Shown here: positions 33,680-43,309 of the stretch, piece after piece
How the letters are laid out: each line of letters opens with the position of its first letter
Position numbering within the stretch: the stretch's first letter is position 1
Assembly (NCBI RefSeq): GCF_024508275.1
Contig: NZ_CP101989.1
Coordinates: 3,968,001-4,032,000 of the forward strand
DNA length: 64,000 nucleotides
DNA from: Cellulomonas wangsupingiae
GTDB taxonomy: Bacteria; Actinomycetota; Actinomycetes; Actinomycetales; Cellulomonadaceae
Reading direction: 5' to 3'
Notes under the pieces: model-generated
Databases searched by the model: none
The model's input: only the letters and a program-made list of their open reading frames with translations
What the model was told of the DNA's origin: nothing
Translations under genes and position numbers: made by a program

Positions 33680-35977
33680 ATGACGCCGAGAACCGCGACC
33701 GTGCTCTTCGTCGTGCTGCTCGTCGTCGCGCTCGGGGCCGTCGCCGTCCTCGTCCTGTGGTCCCCGTCGCCCGAGGTCACGGACGGTGCGTTCGTCGTCC
33801 TGCTGGTCGCCCCGGTCGCCTGCGGACTGCTGCTCGCCGCGGCGCACGGCGTCGAGGCCGTGGCCGGGGCCACGGCGCTGACGCTGGCCGTGCTCACCGT
33901 GCCGCTGGTCGTGTGGCTCGCCGTCGGCACACCGCCCCCACTGGCCGACGCGCACCGGTTCCTCCTCGCCGTCGGCCTGCTCGCCCTCATGCTCGTGGGT
34001 GTCGCCGTCGAGTGGAGCCGCGGACCGTTGCGGCTGCTCGGGGTCGTCGGGCTGCTCGCCGTCGGCCTCCTGCTGGTCGACGTCGGCCGCGCCTCCCTGC
34101 GGCTGCAGGAAGCCACGGACGCGCTGACGACCCTGACCCAGGTCGAGACCGCGATGAAGAGCCTCCCGGAGCAGGAGCCGGAGCCGTCGACGGCGGACCT
34201 CGTGGAGGACGCCGTCGCCGCAGCGTGTGCGACCGCCCGCGCGACCGCTCCGGGCGCCGCAGGACCGACGTGCGACGCCGAGCCGACCGGGGAGGGTCTC
34301 GCGTCCCAGCTGGCGATGGTCCAGCTGCGACTGGCGGAGCACCGCCAGGCGGTCCTGACCCGCGACGACGACGACGCTGCGGTCACGGCCGCGCGGGAGG
34401 CCCTCGCCGACGCACGGGCGGCGGAGTTCTCGACACCGGACGAGGTGCCGGTCGCCACGGCGGTCGCCGCCGGCGCCGACGCCGTCCTCAACGACGCGCT
34501 GCCCGGCGAGGACGGGCCTCCGGTGGCGTTCGGCACCGCCGCCTGGATCCTCCTCGCGGCGGCTGCCGTCCTGGCGTGGACGCGGATCGAGCGTGTGAGC
34601 ACGAGCCAGGACCTGGGGCCCGTGACGATCGAGCTCACGTCGACGTCGCCGTCCGACTCCGAGGAGCACGCCCGGCAGCGCGAGGCGTTCCGCGTCTCCG
34701 TCCTGCGCAACATCAGCGAGCCACGCGCGGTCCCCGGCAGCAGCAAGGGGCCGGTGGCGGACCTGAGCGAGACCGTCGCCACGGGGATCCCCTGGCTCCA
34801 GGCCGTGCTGACGCTGCTGCAACGCAGCCTCAACGCCCCGACGGGGTACCGGGCGCTGGTCGACGTCGCGCCGCTCGGGCCCACCCCGCCGCAGTGGACG
34901 GCGATGGCGCGCGTCGTCGACGCCACCAACGGCGCCCAGCTGGGGGTCAAGGCCATCTTCGCCGACGACGCCGTCTCGGCGTGCTGCATCGCGGGCTACT
35001 GGGCAGCCGCGAGCCTCATCGGGCAGAGCAGCCGGGTCCCGTCGTGGAACAGGTTCACCGAGACCACAGCCGAGGCGCTGGCCGCGTGGATGCAGGGCTC
35101 GGGCGACACGATCGAGGCCCTCGAGAGGGCGGTCGCCCGTGCGCCGTCCAGCGGGGTGCTGCTGGTCCAGCTCGCCAACGCCTACGAGCTCGCCGGACGA
35201 CGCACCGACGCCCTCGAGCTGTACGCGCGGGCGGTGGCCGCCCACCCCACCTACCTCGCCGCGGTCTACCGGCTGACCGTCGCCGTCACGATGCTCGCAC
35301 TCGAGCGGGAGGACCAGGCCACGTGGTCGACGCTCGCTCCACGTGACCGCCTGCGCATCGGCCGCCAGGTCCGCGCCGCCTGCCGGCAGCTCGGCGTACC
35401 GGACGGGACGAGCGCGTTCCTCACGGCACCCCGCACCGCCCCTGCCACGTGGTACGGCTGCTTCTGGGCGCTGTCGCAGGCCCTCTACGCCCGGCTGGGC
35501 CGACGTCAGGCCTGGTGGGCAGCAGGTGTCCGGCTGCTGCGGCGCAGCGAGCGCCCGACGCTGTGGGCGAGAGGTGCCGACGGGGTCAGCCGGACGGAGC
35601 GGCTGCGTCGCGCGCGATGGGTCACGCGGGCCGGTCGTCTGCTCACCGCCGGACCCGCGCCCTCGGCACGGACGAGGGCCCGAGCGGCTGCGTCTGCTCC
35701 GAGCGGCCCGGAGCTGCGACGTGTCGCCCACGAGGCGGACGACCACCGGTCCTGGTGGCAGACCAGCTACAACCTGGCGTGCTACTACGCCCGGCGCGGC
35801 GACTCCGGCAAGGCCCTCGCCTACCTCGAGACCGCGCTCAGCCGGCGCGGCAGCGAGCAGATGGCGGGAGGCTGGCTGGCCGCCGACCCCGATCTCGTCT
35901 CCCTGCGCAGCGAGCCCGGTTTCGTGCGGATCCGGCAGGCCCTCACCGCGGGGACAGGGAGGAGCGGGCATGCCTGA
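33680..35977 (+). CDS. Membrane-anchored TPR protein, unknown function
   Basis: 765 aa from ATG 33680. Five transmembrane helices lie within residues 5-135 and a sixth at about 278-297 ('AAWILLAAAAVLAW'). Between them an acidic external segment has 'KSLPEQEPEPS'. The large cytoplasmic part (300-765) contains TPR-like helices: 'RAPSSGVLLVQLANAYELAG', 'RTDALELYARAVAAHPTYLA', 'WWQTSYNLACYYARRGDSGK'. No catalytic motif is seen. It overlaps the next gene by 8 bases, so the two form a unit. It may be a membrane scaffold. Confidence 0.75.
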   Translation: MTPRTATVLFVVLLVVALGAVAVLVLWSPSPEVTDGAFVVLLVAPVACGLLLAAAHGVEAVAGATALTLAVLTVPLVVWLAVGTPPPLADAHRFLLAVGLLALMLVGVAVEWSRGPLRLLGVVGLLAVGLLLVDVGRASLRLQEATDALTTLTQVETAMKSLPEQEPEPSTADLVEDAVAAACATARATAPGAAGPTCDAEPTGEGLASQLAMVQLRLAEHRQAVLTRDDDDAAVTAAREALADARAAEFSTPDEVPVATAVAAGADAVLNDALPGEDGPPVAFGTAAWILLAAAAVLAWTRIERVSTSQDLGPVTIELTSTSPSDSEEHARQREAFRVSVLRNISEPRAVPGSSKGPVADLSETVATGIPWLQAVLTLLQRSLNAPTGYRALVDVAPLGPTPPQWTAMARVVDATNGAQLGVKAIFADDAVSACCIAGYWAAASLIGQSSRVPSWNRFTETTAEALAAWMQGSGDTIEALERAVARAPSSGVLLVQLANAYELAGRRTDALELYARAVAAHPTYLAAVYRLTVAVTMLALEREDQATWSTLAPRDRLRIGRQVRAACRQLGVPDGTSAFLTAPRTAPATWYGCFWALSQALYARLGRRQAWWAAGVRLLRRSERPTLWARGADGVSRTERLRRARWVTRAGRLLTAGPAPSARTRARAAASAPSGPELRRVAHEADDHRSWWQTSYNLACYYARRGDSGKALAYLETALSRRGSEQMAGGWLAADPDLVSLRSEPGFVRIRQALTAGTGRSGHA

Positions 35978-36677
35978 CGAGCTCGAGAGCTTCATGGACA
36001 CCATGTGGGAGGACATCGAGGCCGGCGTCACGGCGGGCCTCGCCGCGTCCGCGGACCACCGGATCGACACGGTCGTCGACGTCTCGATCCCGAGCGCCGG
36101 CACCCCCTACCGCGTCACCACCGGATGGGGCCCGGCTCGGAAAGCCGGCCGCGCGACGCTGCGGCAGCTGACCGTCGACGTCACCGACCGGGCCCTCCGC
36201 TACCGGGCCACGCACGGTCTCGACCTCGCCCACGGCGCCACGTCGGACCGCGACTCGCTCCGCGACACGGCCCTGCGGTTCGGCCGTGACACCGCACGCG
36301 ACGAGACGGCAGCGGTGCTCGATCTGCTCCATCGGTCCCGCCCACGCCGGGCCAAGGCGCCGAGTCTGACCCCCGCAGCCGTGCAGGCGGCAGCACGCCG
36401 GCTGGGCGGAGGCTGCCGCCTGGTCACGAGCGGCCAGGACGGCAAGAAGCTCGTGGACCACGCCCAGGTGGCGGAGCACGCCGTCCTGCCACGGTCGGCG
36501 ATGCCGCGGGACGTGTCGGGAGTGCTCGTCGCGACACTGGCCGGCGGTCCGCGCATCGAGCGCCTCGGCGGCTCCCTCGCACTGACGTGGGCCCGGACGG
36601 GCAGCCGCACCGCCGAGCTCGCGCTGACCTCCGACTTCTTCCTCCATCGACCGGGCGCATCGGCGTTCTTCGTCTGA
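35970..36677 (+). CDS. Unknown protein, 235 aa, partner of the TPR membrane protein
   Basis: ATG 35970 with GGGAGGAG upstream and an 8-base overlap with the TPR gene. It is soluble and alpha/beta-rich, beginning with an acidic helix ('DELESFMDTMWEDIEAGVTA'). A mid-region has 'RETAAVLDLLHRSRPRR'-like charge, then 'GCRLVTSGQDGKKLVDHAQV', ending in beta strands ('LALTWARTGSRTAELALTSD'). I do not recognise the family. Coupling suggests a physical partner of the membrane TPR protein. Confidence 0.65.
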   Translation: MPDELESFMDTMWEDIEAGVTAGLAASADHRIDTVVDVSIPSAGTPYRVTTGWGPARKAGRATLRQLTVDVTDRALRYRATHGLDLAHGATSDRDSLRDTALRFGRDTARDETAAVLDLLHRSRPRRAKAPSLTPAAVQAAARRLGGGCRLVTSGQDGKKLVDHAQVAEHAVLPRSAMPRDVSGVLVATLAGGPRIERLGGSLALTWARTGSRTAELALTSDFFLHRPGASAFFV

Positions 36678-36793
36678 CCTCGCCCTCGGCCTCCCGTGCC
36701 CTGGCACCACGAGGTCGGCGACGCGGGGCAGGGCCGGCCTGCACGCGGACGCCCTGCCGTGCGGGTACGGTCACGGCGACGAGGGGAGAGCAC

Positions 36794-37831
36794 GTGGATG
36801 TGGAAGGCGCCGACGACGTGCGGCACGCGGACCGCGTCGTCGTCGACTGCGGGCTCTACGTCGACGGCCGGCGCGCGCCGGGACGCCTGCCGCTGGGGCG
36901 CGCCGGCGACGTGGCGCGCGAGAGCGGCGGCTTCGTCTGGCTGGGGCTCGAAGGGCCGACGGTCGCCGACGTCGCCGAGGTGGCGGGCGAGTTCGGGCTG
37001 CCCGCGCTCGCGGTCGAGGACGCGGTCAAGGCCCACCAGCGCCCGAAGCTCGAGGTGTACGGCGACGTGGTGTTCGTCGTGCTCAAGCCCGTGCGCTACG
37101 TCGACCACGACGAGGTGGTGGACGTCGGGGAGATCGCGCTGTTCCTGGGCAAGCACTTCGTCGTCACCGTGCGGCACGGCCAGGGCGACGTGCTGCGCCG
37201 CGTGCGCGAGGAGCTGGACCGCAGCGAGGGCCCCGCGGCCGGGTTCGGGCCGGCCGGGGTGCTGTACCGGGCGGCGGACCTCGTCGTCGACGGCTACGAG
37301 TCGGCGCTGGGCGAGATCGACGTGGACGTGGACGACATCGAGGCGCGGGTGTTCGGGCCGGGGCAGGTCAACCACGCGGAGCGCATCTACAAGCTCAAGC
37401 AGGAGGCGGCGGAGGTGCGCCGGGCGGTGCTGCCGCTCGGCCGTCCGCTGCAGCGGCTCGTCGACGGCGACGTCCCGCACGTGCCGCCGACGTCCGCCCC
37501 CTACTTCCGCGACGTGCAGGACCACCTGCTGCGGGCCGCGGACGCGGTGGAGGCGGTGGAGCGCCAGCTCGGCGACGTGCTGCAGGCCAACACCGCCCGC
37601 GTGACGGTGGCGCAGAGCGAGGTCGCGCTGCGCCAGAACGGCGACATGCGCAAGATCTCCGCCTGGGCGGCGATCGCGCTGGTCCCCACGGCGATCGCCG
37701 GTGTGTACGGCATGAACTTCGAGTTCATCCCCGAGCTGCGGTGGCGGTACGGGTACTTCCTCGTGCTCGGCGTCATCACGGCGGCGTGCGTGGGCCTGCA
37801 CCGCCTGTTCCGCCGCAACGGCTGGCTCTGA
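36794..37831 (+). CDS. CorA-type divalent cation transporter
   Basis: 345 aa from GTG 36794 with GGGGAGAG upstream. The cytoplasmic funnel has 'GFVWLGLEGPTVADVAEVAG', 'LAVEDAVKAHQRPKLEVYGD' and a long coiled stalk. Two C-terminal membrane helices carry the family selectivity motif Gly-Met-Asn ('IAGVYGMNFEFIPEL') and end with the usual basic tail. It imports Mg2+ (or Co2+/Ni2+) down the membrane potential. It is a single gene. Confidence 0.94.
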   Translation: MDVEGADDVRHADRVVVDCGLYVDGRRAPGRLPLGRAGDVARESGGFVWLGLEGPTVADVAEVAGEFGLPALAVEDAVKAHQRPKLEVYGDVVFVVLKPVRYVDHDEVVDVGEIALFLGKHFVVTVRHGQGDVLRRVREELDRSEGPAAGFGPAGVLYRAADLVVDGYESALGEIDVDVDDIEARVFGPGQVNHAERIYKLKQEAAEVRRAVLPLGRPLQRLVDGDVPHVPPTSAPYFRDVQDHLLRAADAVEAVERQLGDVLQANTARVTVAQSEVALRQNGDMRKISAWAAIALVPTAIAGVYGMNFEFIPELRWRYGYFLVLGVITAACVGLHRLFRRNGWL

Positions 37832-37852
37832 CGGTCCGGAGGCAGTCGGCGC

Positions 37853-37910
37853 CTGTTACTTGACACAGCAAGCGATCACCGCCACTGTTGGTTTCCACGT
37901 CAAGTAATAG
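37853..37910. promoter_or_regulatory. Paired inverted repeats overlapping a promoter
   Basis: CTGTTACTTGAC (37853-37864) and its inverted partner GTCAAGTAATAG (37899-37910) match in 11 of 12 positions and flank 34 bases. The first arm contains TTGACA (37860-37865), an ideal -35 box, with CACTGT 17 bases downstream as a weak -10. The arms are likely binding sites for a repressor of the oxidoreductase/DoxX operon that starts at 37942. Confidence 0.6.
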
Positions 37911-37941
37911 CCCGGGTCGGCCGGGCGCCCAGGAGGCAGTC

Positions 37942-38841
37942 ATGCGCGCGGTCCGGTTCCACAGGTACGGCGACCCGCAGGTCCTCACCCTCGAGGAGGC
38001 ACCCGAGCCCCACGCCGGGCCGGGGCAGGTCCGCATCCGCGTCCACGGGTCCAGCGTCAACCCCGTCGACTGGAAGGTCCGCGCCGGCTACCTGCACGAG
38101 ATGATGCCCGTCACCTTCCCCGCGACGCCCGGCAGCGACGCCGCCGGCGTGGTCGACGAGGTGGGCGAGGGCGTGACGGGCGTGTCCGTCGGCGACGCGG
38201 TGTTCGGGCTGGCGCAGGGTGGCGCCGCCGAGCTCGCGGTGCTCACCGCGTGGGCGCCCGTGCCGCGCACCTGGTCGATGACGCAGGCCGCCGCGGCGGG
38301 CCTCGTCGCCGCGACCGCGACGGCCGGACTGGACGCGCTCGGGGACCTGTCCGGTCGCACCGTCCTGATCGAGGGCGCGGCCGGGGGCGTCGGGTCGGCC
38401 GCCGTCGAGATCGCCGTCGCCCGTGGCGCCACGGTCGTCGGCACCGCGAGCGAGGCCAACCACGAGTACCTGCGCGAGCTCGGCGCCGTCCCCGTCACGT
38501 ACGGGCCGGGACTGGCGGACCGCGTCGCGGCCGTGGCCCCGCAGGGTGTCGACGCGGTGCTCGACACCGCCGGCTCCGGGTCGCTGGCCGACCTCGTGAC
38601 GATCGCGGGCGACCCGTCCCGGGTGGCGACCGTCGCCGACTTCGGCGCCGCGGCGCTCGGCGTCGCCCTGGTCCAGGGCGGTGCGAACGCCGCGGTGGAC
38701 CTGCCCCGCGCCGCCGAGCTCGGGACCGCCGGCGCCTACACCCCGCGCGTGGAGGCGACGTACCCGGCCGACCGGGCCGCCGACGCGCACGCCCACGTCC
38801 AGGGCGGGCACACCCGCGGCAAGGTCGTCGTCACCTTCTGA
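37942..38841 (+). CDS. NADPH-dependent medium-chain oxidoreductase (quinone oxidoreductase family)
   Basis: 299 aa from ATG 37942 with AGGAGG 5 bases upstream. The GroES-like half has 'GSSVNPVDWKVRAGYL' and 'PATPGSDAAGVVDEVGEGV'; the zinc ligands of true alcohol dehydrogenases are absent, as in quinone reductases. The NADPH fold has 'VLIEGAAGGVGSAAVEIAVA'. It reduces quinones or enones and often responds to electrophile stress. A DoxX gene follows 61 bases later. Inverted repeats over its promoter indicate regulation. Confidence 0.92.
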   Translation: MRAVRFHRYGDPQVLTLEEAPEPHAGPGQVRIRVHGSSVNPVDWKVRAGYLHEMMPVTFPATPGSDAAGVVDEVGEGVTGVSVGDAVFGLAQGGAAELAVLTAWAPVPRTWSMTQAAAAGLVAATATAGLDALGDLSGRTVLIEGAAGGVGSAAVEIAVARGATVVGTASEANHEYLRELGAVPVTYGPGLADRVAAVAPQGVDAVLDTAGSGSLADLVTIAGDPSRVATVADFGAAALGVALVQGGANAAVDLPRAAELGTAGAYTPRVEATYPADRAADAHAHVQGGHTRGKVVVTF

Positions 38842-38902
38842 GCCGCACGACGCCGGCCGGGCGGACCCGCCCGGCCGGACCACCCCCCTCCCGAGGAGCC
38901 CC

Positions 38903-39274
38903 GTGAACACCGCCCTGTGGATCGTCCAGATCCTGCTCGCCGTCGCGTTCGTCGGCGCCGGCGCGATGAAGGCCGGCCAACCGCGCGAGAAGCTGGAGGG
39001 CTTCCTGCCGTGGGTCGCCGACTTCTCGACGCCCGTCGTGCGGTTCATCGGGGTCGCCGAGGTCCTCGGCGGCCTGGGTCTCGTCCTGCCCGCCGCCACC
39101 GGCATCGCGCCGGTCCTCACCCCCGTCGCCGCCACCGCCCTCGCCGTGACGATGGTCCTCGCGGCCGTGGTCCACGCGCGCCGCCGGGAGTACTCGAGCA
39201 TCGGCGTCAACGTGGTCCTGCTGCTGCTCGCGGCGTTCGTCGCCTGGGGACGCTTCGGGCCGTACGCCTTCTGA
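38903..39274 (+). CDS. DoxX family membrane protein
   Basis: 123 aa from GTG 38903 with GAGGAG upstream. Four hydrophobic helices follow the DoxX pattern: 'ALWIVQILLAVAFVGAGAMK', 'RFIGVAEVLGGLGLVLPAAT', 'TPVAATALAVTMVLAAVVHA', 'GVNVVLLLLAAFVAWGRFGP'. DoxX-like proteins are linked to thiol or electrophile stress. It follows a quinone-oxidoreductase-type gene in the same direction, consistent with a stress operon. Confidence 0.9.
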   Translation: MNTALWIVQILLAVAFVGAGAMKAGQPREKLEGFLPWVADFSTPVVRFIGVAEVLGGLGLVLPAATGIAPVLTPVAATALAVTMVLAAVVHARRREYSSIGVNVVLLLLAAFVAWGRFGPYAF

Positions 39275-39322
39275 GCGGACCGGCCGCCGCGCGCGGGATG
39301 TCGGAGCTCCGACCGAAACATT

Positions 39323-40845
<1,523 letters not shown>

Positions 40846-40892
40846 CCTGCTCCGCCTGACCGGTCCCGGCCGGGCTCGTCCCGACCAGGCAT

Positions 40893-40931
40893 GACGACGG
40901 CGCCGCACCTTCCCGGTGCGGCGCCGTCGTC
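40893..40931 (+). terminator. Very stable terminator hairpin after the xylanase gene
   Basis: Perfect 17-bp arms (40893-40909 and 40915-40931, beginning GACGACGGCGCCGCACC) with a TTCCC loop, 47 bases after the xylanase stop and 34 bases before the pseudouridine synthase start. No T-run. Confidence 0.85.
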
Positions 40932-40964
40932 GTCGGTCGGGGTGGCGCCTCGTAGCATCGACGC

Positions 40965-41918
40965 GTGCCACCCCGCTCCCCGCTCCCGGCACGCCACGGC
41001 CTGGCGCCGGCCCGCCTGTGCACCCCGCCGCGGGACCGGACGGTCCCCGACGCGTGGCCGACCATGGGCGCGTGGCTGCGCGACCGCCTCCGCGCGGACG
41101 TCGACGTGACCGCGATGCTCGCCGAACGGCGCTTCGTCGACGAGGACGGCCGCGCGCTGCGGGACGACGACCCGTACACGCCCGCGCGGCACGTGTGGTT
41201 CCACCGCGACCTGCGCGACGAGCCCGTGGTGCCGGGCGCGATCCACGTCGTGCACCGCGACGAGCGTCTCGTCGTGGTCGACAAGCCGCCGTTCCTCTCG
41301 ACGATCCCCCGGGGTCGGCACGTCGTGCAGAGCGTCGTGGTGCGGCTGCGCGCCGAGCTCGGCCTGCCGGAGCTCTCGCCGCTGCACCGCCTCGACCGGA
41401 TCACGTCGGGGCTGCTCCTGCTGGCGACCGAGCAGCGGTGGCGGGGCGCGTACCAGACGGCGTTCGAGCGTCGGGCCGTCGACAAGACGTACCGGGCGCT
41501 CGCACCGCTGCGTGCGGACCTCGAGCTGCCGACGACGGTGCGCAACCACCTCCACAAGGAGCGCGGCACGCCGTGCGCGCAGGTCGTGCCCGGTGCCCCA
41601 CCGAACGCCGAGACCCGCGTCGAGCTCGAGCGCGAGGTCGACGGACGGGGGGTCTACCGCCTGACGCCGCGCACGGGCCGCACGCACCAGCTGCGCCTGC
41701 ACCTCGCCGGCCTGGGCATCCCGATCGTCGGCGACCCGCTGTACCCGGTGGTGCGCGACGTCGCGGTGGACGACTTCCGCGACCCGCTGCAGCTGCTCGC
41801 CGCCGAGCTCGCGTTCACCGACCCGGTCGACGGGCGCCGGCGGGAGTTCCGGAGCGTGCGCGAGCTGCCGCTTGCCGCGCAGGTGGCCAGCGGCTCGTCA
41901 GAGAGACGTGCCCCCTAG
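40965..41918 (+). CDS. RluA-type pseudouridine synthase
   Basis: 317 aa from GTG 40965. The catalytic Asp lies in 'SPLHRLDRITSGLLLLAT'. Other family blocks are 'VVHRDERLVVVDKPPFLSTI', 'VDKTYRALAPLRA' and 'TPRTGRTHQLRLHLAGLGIP'. It isomerises specific uridines in rRNA or tRNA. The N-terminal 50 residues are Arg/Pro-rich and may be partly non-coding if a later start is used. Its 3' end overlaps the convergent membrane-protein gene by 21 bases. Confidence 0.93.
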   Translation: MPPRSPLPARHGLAPARLCTPPRDRTVPDAWPTMGAWLRDRLRADVDVTAMLAERRFVDEDGRALRDDDPYTPARHVWFHRDLRDEPVVPGAIHVVHRDERLVVVDKPPFLSTIPRGRHVVQSVVVRLRAELGLPELSPLHRLDRITSGLLLLATEQRWRGAYQTAFERRAVDKTYRALAPLRADLELPTTVRNHLHKERGTPCAQVVPGAPPNAETRVELEREVDGRGVYRLTPRTGRTHQLRLHLAGLGIPIVGDPLYPVVRDVAVDDFRDPLQLLAAELAFTDPVDGRRREFRSVRELPLAAQVASGSSERRAP

Positions 41919-43130
41919 TGTGACCAGGGAAGTGCCACCTCTGCGACGCAGCCTCCACACGTTCACCGCGCGTCGACGCACCTCGCGGTACGCACGTGCC
42001 TGCATCACGGGCGACAGCCGACGGAGCACCGCGAGGCACCCGGGCATCGCGAAGACGATCGCGAACAGGACGCCTCCGACGGCTCCCGCACCCCGCCACA
42101 TGCCGACGGCGACGAGTGCCAGCAGCATGAGCTCGGCCATGACGAAGACGAGGAACAACCCCGTGACCCAACGGCTGTCGAGAAGCCGTGACACGTACAG
42201 CTCCGACAGCTGCACGGCGCACCCGACGTAGACCAGCGCGCTCATCGCTCCGAGGCCGGCCGATGCGAGCGCGACGTTCGTGACCGAGGCGTTCCATCCG
42301 TCGGTGAGGAACGCCACGAGGTGGATCCCGCACACCGCCACGACCCCGACGAGCAGAGCCTCGACCGAGAGGCTGCGCCGGATCCACCGCCCGTCTCGCG
42401 CCCCGCTGCCGATCGGGCGCCCGTCCGGATGGGCCGGGAGCTCGGACCGGAACCCCATCAGCAGACGATCGAGATCGTCGAACTGGCTGGTCGCGCGCGC
42501 TCGGACGAGGTCGATGCTCTCTGGCGACGGTCGGATGAACGCCGACAACCACGTGCAGAGGAGAGGCACGGACACGCCCACCGCCACGCCCAGCGGGTGA
42601 CTGCCCGAATCAGCGGCAAGGCCGGGGAACGCCATCCACGCCATGATCGCGGCGCCTGCACAGACCAGGCTCGTCAGGACCTCCAGCCCCACGGTCTGGG
42701 CTGCCGAGGAGTCGTCCCGGGTACCGGAGACGGCCGAGCCGACCTGCGTCGCGAGGAACAGGGTGAGGGCGGTCGTGGCCAGGAGGGTCAGGACGTCGAT
42801 CTGCCCCGCTGCCCACCGGTGCGACGCGGCCCAGTCCCAGAACAGGTCCCACCTCTGTTCCGAGACCGCGCCAGGCCGCGTGTACGCCATCCATCCGACA
42901 GCCAGGGCGGCCAGGGGGAAGCCGAAGCTACCGGCGACGCCCCACAGGACGAACGACCTGAGGCGGAGCTCTGTGGGATTCAGGCGTCGACGTGCGCGCT
43001 GCCGCTTCTGGGGGCGCAGCCGACCGCCGGTCAGGAGCCGCAGGACGCGCCCGCCGGCGGTCGGCGGCACGCCGTCCGGAGGCGGCATGCCTCGCGCCCT
43101 GCGCGCTGCTGACCTGGACTCCTCCGTCAT
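41898..43130 (-). CDS. Polytopic membrane protein of unknown function, 410 aa
   Basis: ATG 43130. A charged, proline- and arginine-rich cytoplasmic N-terminus (about 1-55) precedes eight or so hydrophobic helices: 'VLTLLATTALTLFLATQV', 'VCAGAAIMAWMAFPGLA', 'VGVVAVCGIHLVAFLTDGW', 'LFLVFVMAELMLLALVAVGM', 'VGGVLFAIVFAMPGCLAVL'. The basic tail ends with a short repeat (GGTSLVTLGGTSL), partly encoded in the overlap with the convergent pseudouridine synthase gene. No family is recognised. Confidence 0.72.
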   Translation of the reverse strand: MTEESRSAARRARGMPPPDGVPPTAGGRVLRLLTGGRLRPQKRQRARRRLNPTELRLRSFVLWGVAGSFGFPLAALAVGWMAYTRPGAVSEQRWDLFWDWAASHRWAAGQIDVLTLLATTALTLFLATQVGSAVSGTRDDSSAAQTVGLEVLTSLVCAGAAIMAWMAFPGLAADSGSHPLGVAVGVSVPLLCTWLSAFIRPSPESIDLVRARATSQFDDLDRLLMGFRSELPAHPDGRPIGSGARDGRWIRRSLSVEALLVGVVAVCGIHLVAFLTDGWNASVTNVALASAGLGAMSALVYVGCAVQLSELYVSRLLDSRWVTGLFLVFVMAELMLLALVAVGMWRGAGAVGGVLFAIVFAMPGCLAVLRRLSPVMQARAYREVRRRAVNVWRLRRRGGTSLVTLGGTSL

Positions 43131-43309
43131 CGATCCTCCCGTGGTCTCGGCACGGCCGTGGACGCCGGCGCCCCGGCGCGCTGGGCGGTGACCCCGGGTC
43201 GCGCCTCGCCGGCCGACCTCGGGCGGCCGGAAAGTCCCCCGGAGGTCATGCTGCCGGGACTCTTCCGTAATCCCTTGGCAGGACTGCGGCCCGTCGGCAG
43301 AGTGGTGGT

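Noticed and set aside
43205..43275. Imperfect inverted repeat (GGAAAGTCCC...GGGACTCTTCC) before the FAD oxidase
   Set aside because: Mismatch and variable spacing in GC-rich sequence; not better than chance by eye.
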